Assembly (NCBI GenBank): GCA_026075535.2
Contig: AP026546.1
Location: 6,696,001-6,760,000, forward strand
Direction: 5' to 3'
Length of the DNA stretch: 64,000 nucleotides
Source: Tricholoma matsutake
Lineage: Eukaryota; Basidiomycota; Agaricomycetes; Agaricales; Tricholomataceae
Shown: piece after piece, positions 60,763-64,000 of the stretch
Position numbering within the stretch: the stretch's first letter is position 1
Layout of the letters: every line of letters begins with the position of its first letter
Made by a program: the position numbers and the translations under genes
The notes under the pieces: generated by a model
Databases searched by the model: none
Told to the model about the DNA's origin: nothing
What the model saw: only the letters and a program-made list of their open reading frames with translations

Positions 60763-61003
60763 ACAGCCTAGGAAATCCCTAGCTGTGATAAACTCAAACT
60801 CGACAGTTGGAAAGCCTCCAACTGTGATACACAAACGAACAGTCTACTCAGAAAGCCTCTGAGTATGGATAGCCATAATGACTTGAGGAAGTATCCAAGT
60901 GAAGGCCAGAGCCCGATACACTAGGAAAGCCTCCTAGTGCGATACAGATACAGTTGGAAAGCCTCCTAGTGCGATACAGATACAGTTGGAAAGCCTCCAA
61001 CTG
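60763..61003 (+). repeat. Array of seven hairpins, five sharing the loop AAAGCCT, with varied stems
   Basis: Clear units: 60803-60825 (ACAGTTGG/CCAACTGT), 60845-60865 (TACTCAG/CTGAGTA), 60919-60939 (CACTAGG/CCTAGTG) and 60983-61003 (CAGTTGG/CCAACTG), all around AAAGCCT. A related unit at 60763-60786 (CTAGG/CCTAG, loop AAATC) and a weaker one at 60881-60900 (ACTTG/CAAGT) precede or interleave. 60950-60971 is a chimera whose two arms do not match. TGTGATA or GTGCGATAC follows most units. An exact 32-base tandem duplication covers 60926-60957 and 60958-60989. Confidence 0.85.
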
Positions 61004-61329
61004 CGACACATGAAGCCAAGGCTGAGTTGAGACCTATAGTCTTAACACATCCTTTCAGCATGAGCCAGAAGTACTTGTATATACATAATCTACCTTTTCT
61101 TTTGTAAGCTGACACCAGGCCTCGCCTTACATTGCGACCACCAGTGATCAAGAGGTAGCGCTCATCATTAGGACAGCTGCAACCAGACAACCAATTGGAT
61201 CTGGTTTAGTTGTGATTTACATCACTCTATTCGGACGACTTTTTTAGTTACAAGCTGAATTCAGTGTTATCCCCAAGATCAGGCACTGTTGGAAGGGTTA
61301 TTGATTTAAAGTGCCAAATTTAGGTGCTT

Positions 61330-61523
61330 GACAAACAATTGATGAACAAGTGAACAATTGACAAACAAACAAACAATTGACAAACAAACAAACAATTGAC
61401 AAACAAATGAACAGTTGACGAACAAATGAACAATTGATGAACAAATGAACAATTGATGAACAAATGAACAATTGATGAACAAATGAACAATTGATGAACA
61501 AATGAACAATTGATGAACAAATG
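61330..61523. repeat. Minisatellite of about 19-base units
   Basis: Tandem units built from AACAATTGATGAACAAATG and variants, each with the palindrome CAATTG, between the LTR and gag. Open frames on the minus strand (FVHQLFICSSIVHLF and so on) are only translations of the repeat. Confidence 0.9.
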
Positions 61524-62037
61524 GGTTTTGCTGAGTTTGGTACCTGAGTTACTGAATCACGTGACCTGTAGACATTTGGAGAGGTCTCAAAGAACAAGTT
61601 TTGAGTCTGCTGAAGAAGTGATTCATCACAAATCTAACAATTATGTCCAAACCCTCAACTTCTAATCCTGGCCCTAATCCTGTTCCCACACCAGCACTAG
61701 AGCCTGTAGTGTTTCAAGGTCTGGTCTTTTGCTGTTTTGCTGTATCTCAGCAATGACTGGATGAAATCATTTTGTCAAAGAGAGGACCCCCTATTATTTT
61801 CACTTCTCTACCCATGATTAAATTTTGTGATTATATTGACAATCACTGACCAGAATCCTTATGTTCCAGAGATGACCCCCCAGTCTTTGGCCAGATCTAT
61901 CTGCTCAAATATTTTCATGATTTTATCTTATTGTTTGAGGTACTAGGAGGCAGTTTAAATTTTAAAAAGACTGCAAAAGACTGCAACCCAACTGGACCTT
62001 GAAACACTAGAGCCTAGAGGCAAAAATTGATGTGCTT

Positions 62038-63060
62038 ATGGCACAAATGTCACAATTAGTGTCAGTGTTGGCAGCATCACAGCCCAGACAAGCAGAAGTA
62101 CAGCCAGAGACAATGGTAGAAAGAGATGATGAGATGGAGGAGATGGTGGAGTGGATGTCACAGGATGATGTGCAGGTGGTGGAGAAATCCAGAAATGGAA
62201 AAGCGTGCTTACCTAGGTATGCACCCCTGCAAATCTTTGACGGTACCATGGAGAATACAAAATCTTTTATCAGCTCTATAGTATTGTACATCCATGGGAG
62301 GAAGCCAGAGTTTTGTACAGCCGAGTCTAGGATTATGTTTGCTCTCTCATACATTCAGGGGGGGAAAGCACAGTTCTGGAGAAATGAGGCTATTAATCAA
62401 ATTGCCACAGGAAATAAACCATTTGCAACCTTCAAGGAATTTTTGGAAAGATTGGAGGCACAGTTTGGGGATCCTAATTCAAAGGTGACAGCCAATGCCA
62501 AATTAAAAACCATGCACCAAGGTTCCCTAATGGTGGATGAATTTATTTTGCAGTTCAAAGCAGAAGCTTCACAGATGGATATGGGAGAAGCAGTGTTGGT
62601 AGAATTTTTGAAAGCAGGATTAAATCCCTCTTTATTCAAGTCTATCTACCGACTACCTTCTATGCCAGAGATGTTGGACAAGTGGTATAATTGGGTGATG
62701 CACCTTGATCAGCAATATCGGCAGGAACAGGCAGAATTGAAGTTGATGTATGGAAGTAGTAAATCTAGAAAACTGTCAGGAGGAAAGTCCAAGAAAGGAA
62801 AGGCACCTCAGGTGCAAACTCCGAGGGCACAGCCACCAGCCATGGCAGTGACACCTATAGTTACAGAGTCAGCAGCACCAGCAGAGGCAATGGAGGTTGA
62901 TCAAGTGGGGAGACAAGCCCCACTTAAGTGTTTTAACTGTGGGCAGTTAGGACACATTGCTAGGAATTGTAGGCAGAAAAGAAAGATTAGGGAAACTACA
63001 ATTGAGGAAGTGAAGCCAAAGGAAGGCAGGCAGAAGAATTTTGTGGAAGAGTCCCAGTGA
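62038..63060 (+). CDS. Gag-like protein of the Ty3/gypsy element, with CCHC zinc knuckle
   Basis: Capsid-type region: YAPLQIFDGTMENTKSFISS, then YIQGGKAQFWRNEAINQI, then FLERLEAQFGDPNSKVTANA and DEFILQFKAEASQMDMGEAV, the retrotransposon Gag fold. The C-terminus has a basic linker and one zinc knuckle, CFNCGQLGHIARNC (C-X2-C-X4-H-X4-C), that would bind the element's RNA. The frame is open upstream to about 62005. An earlier ATG at 61643 opens MSKPSTSNPGPNPVPTPALE and could join through an intron of about 300 bases (donor GTAGTG after 61705, acceptor ACACTAG near 62004). The stop is at 63058-63060. Confidence 0.85.
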   Translation: MAQMSQLVSVLAASQPRQAEVQPETMVERDDEMEEMVEWMSQDDVQVVEKSRNGKACLPRYAPLQIFDGTMENTKSFISSIVLYIHGRKPEFCTAESRIMFALSYIQGGKAQFWRNEAINQIATGNKPFATFKEFLERLEAQFGDPNSKVTANAKLKTMHQGSLMVDEFILQFKAEASQMDMGEAVLVEFLKAGLNPSLFKSIYRLPSMPEMLDKWYNWVMHLDQQYRQEQAELKLMYGSSKSRKLSGGKSKKGKAPQVQTPRAQPPAMAVTPIVTESAAPAEAMEVDQVGRQAPLKCFNCGQLGHIARNCRQKRKIRETTIEEVKPKEGRQKNFVEESQ

Positions 63061-63998
63061 AGGTTTCCCCATTGGTGACCCAGAATTGTTACAATGTATT
63101 AGTATCCAAGGAAACCCAGAGCAAATCAGAAAAGGAAATTGAGGAGGAGTACAACTGTTGCAAATCACATGACAAAGAAAGTTGCCAAGCACTATTTCTG
63201 AAAACCCCTAAATTCTTTATTCGCTCTGTGCGAATGGAACCCAAAATTACCTTGACTGGGGGATTGAAGACAGTGGACACGCATGCAGCGATTGTTGCTT
63301 GATAGTGGTGCTACAGGATTATTCATTAATTGGTCCTTAATTACTGGAAACAGTATTAGCACACACAAGCTGGTGCAACCTATAATGGTGTATAATATTG
63401 ATGGAACAGTCAATCATGGAGGAACTATCAAGGAGGAGGTGACCATGGTACTAAAGTATCAGGAGCATCAGGAACAAGCCATATTTGAAGTGTGTGATCT
63501 TGGGAAAACCAATCTAATAATAGGATGTCCGTGGTTATGGAAGCATAATCCCGAAATTGATTGGAAAACTGGGAAAGTACAAATGACTTGTTGCCCTAAG
63601 GAATGTAATGTGTATGGCAGGAAGATGAAGAAGGAGAAAAGGAAAAAGAAAGAGAAAGAACATCTGAGGAAGTATTCTGTTACAATGGAGGAAGTGGAGG
63701 ATGAGGAAATGCCAAATGGGGAAGTTCCAATCATGATTGGAAAGGAAGAGCAGAGGCAAACCTTTAGAGCAATTCATGGAGGACAGTCATGGGACAATAA
63801 TATTGTGAAGGTGGAGAAGCCAGTGGAGGAGTGGATACCAAAAGCACATCATGAATATCTTCAGTCTTTCAGAAGAAGGAGTCTGAGCGAATGCCGGTGT
63901 GGAAGCCATGGGATCATGCGATTGAGATGCAGGGTTTGTGCTGAAGAAGTCAAAGGTATATCTGTTATCTCTGATGGAACAAGAAGAAGTTGATGCAT
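63061..63998 (+). pseudogene. Retropepsin and start of pol, frameshifted
   Basis: The frame overlapping the gag stop (from 63057) is open to 63302. The aspartic protease motif LLDSGATGLFINW then appears at about 63295 in the gag frame, followed by KTNLIIGCPWLWKHNPEIDW, the second half of a retropepsin. Further on, the Lys/Glu-rich linker frame loses coding character near 63870, and the usual pre-reverse-transcriptase block continues in a second frame to about 63925 and in a third frame from there to the window end. At least three frame changes are present. One of them, at the gag/protease border, could be programmed; the later ones look like damage. Confidence 0.7.
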
Positions 63999-64000
63999 TC

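Larger units (their letters stand above)
59942..61131 (+). repeat. Putative 5' LTR
   Basis: It begins TGTTAGGAAACAG and ends CTTACA, the TGT...ACA termini common in fungal LTRs, and is about 1.19 kb long. It contains a TATA box at 60681-60688 and the hairpin array. After the proposed end comes TTGCGACCACC, only loosely like a tRNA primer-binding site. The boundaries are inferred, because the matching right LTR is outside the window. Confidence 0.5.
59942..64000 (+). mobile_element. 5' part of a Ty3/gypsy LTR retrotransposon (broken, runs off the right edge)
   Basis: Elements in order are a putative 5' LTR with TATA box, a repeat-rich leader, a Gag gene with a CCHC zinc knuckle, and a retropepsin region with the DSGAT active site. 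The zinc knuckle and protease order, and the protease sequence style, fit Ty3/gypsy elements of basidiomycetes. The reading frame is interrupted several times after gag, so this copy looks inactive. The right LTR and most of pol lie outside the window. Composition is more AT-rich than the flanking genes. Confidence 0.8.

Noticed and set aside
60763..61003. CRISPR-like repeat array
   Set aside because: The units are self-complementary hairpins with varying stems in a eukaryotic LTR, with no constant repeat and no unique spacers.
61298..61597. Minus-strand frames repeating FVHQLFICSSIVHLF-like units
   Set aside because: They are translations of the 19-base minisatellite; all three frames repeat in the same way.

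Overview
The window is nuclear DNA of a filamentous basidiomycete, most likely a mushroom-forming agaricomycete. Genes are dense in places and broken by many short GT-AG introns of about 45-70 bases. The gene content also fits: a secreted GH16 glucanase, a GH79 enzyme, an S53 sedolisin, an O-fucosyltransferase-like protein, a class I terpene synthase, a fungal atypical kinase-like relic and a Ty3/gypsy retroelement. I predicted every spliced gene by eye from reading frame, splice signals and family motifs. No alignment or search was run.

Layout. 1-5 kb: the N-terminus of an acidic protein running off the left edge, a GH16 glucanase and a UBC4/5-type E2, all on the minus strand. 5-14 kb: a long RRM protein (minus), the DEAD-box helicase Dhh1 (plus) and a GT32-type glycosyltransferase (plus). 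14.8-18 kb: a many-exon sedolisin (plus) that seems to lack two active-site acids, then SDHAF2/Sdh5 (minus). 18-27 kb: a gene-poor stretch with one small membrane protein and some exon-like fragments. 27-32 kb: QCR2 (minus), a decayed kinase-like gene (plus), an O-fucosyltransferase-like gene (plus) and a 64-residue membrane protein (plus). 32.8-42.5 kb: three minus-strand genes in a row, PWP2, MAK5 and an MFS transporter with a very long cytoplasmic loop. 42.5-47.5 kb: gene-poor, with a microsatellite and two strong inverted repeats. 47.5-51.7 kb: a sesquiterpene-synthase-type gene (plus), then Mba1/mL45 (minus) and MIX17 (plus) as a divergent mitochondrial pair. 52.8-59 kb: GH79 (minus), an ankyrin-repeat relic and an F-box protein (plus). 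59.9-64 kb: the 5' LTR, leader, gag and start of pol of a broken Ty3/gypsy element, with lower GC.

The genes do not form one pathway. Themes that recur are mitochondrial biogenesis (SDHAF2, QCR2, Mba1/mL45, MIX17), ribosome and RNA biology (DHH1, PWP2, MAK5) and wall or secretory glycosyl enzymes (GH16, GT32, GH79, O-fucosyltransferase). The most unusual sequence is in the LTR: a chain of hairpins that share one loop while their stems differ yet stay self-complementary. One of them is a chimera made by an exact 32-base tandem duplication. The other notable item is the sedolisin with two substituted active-site acids.
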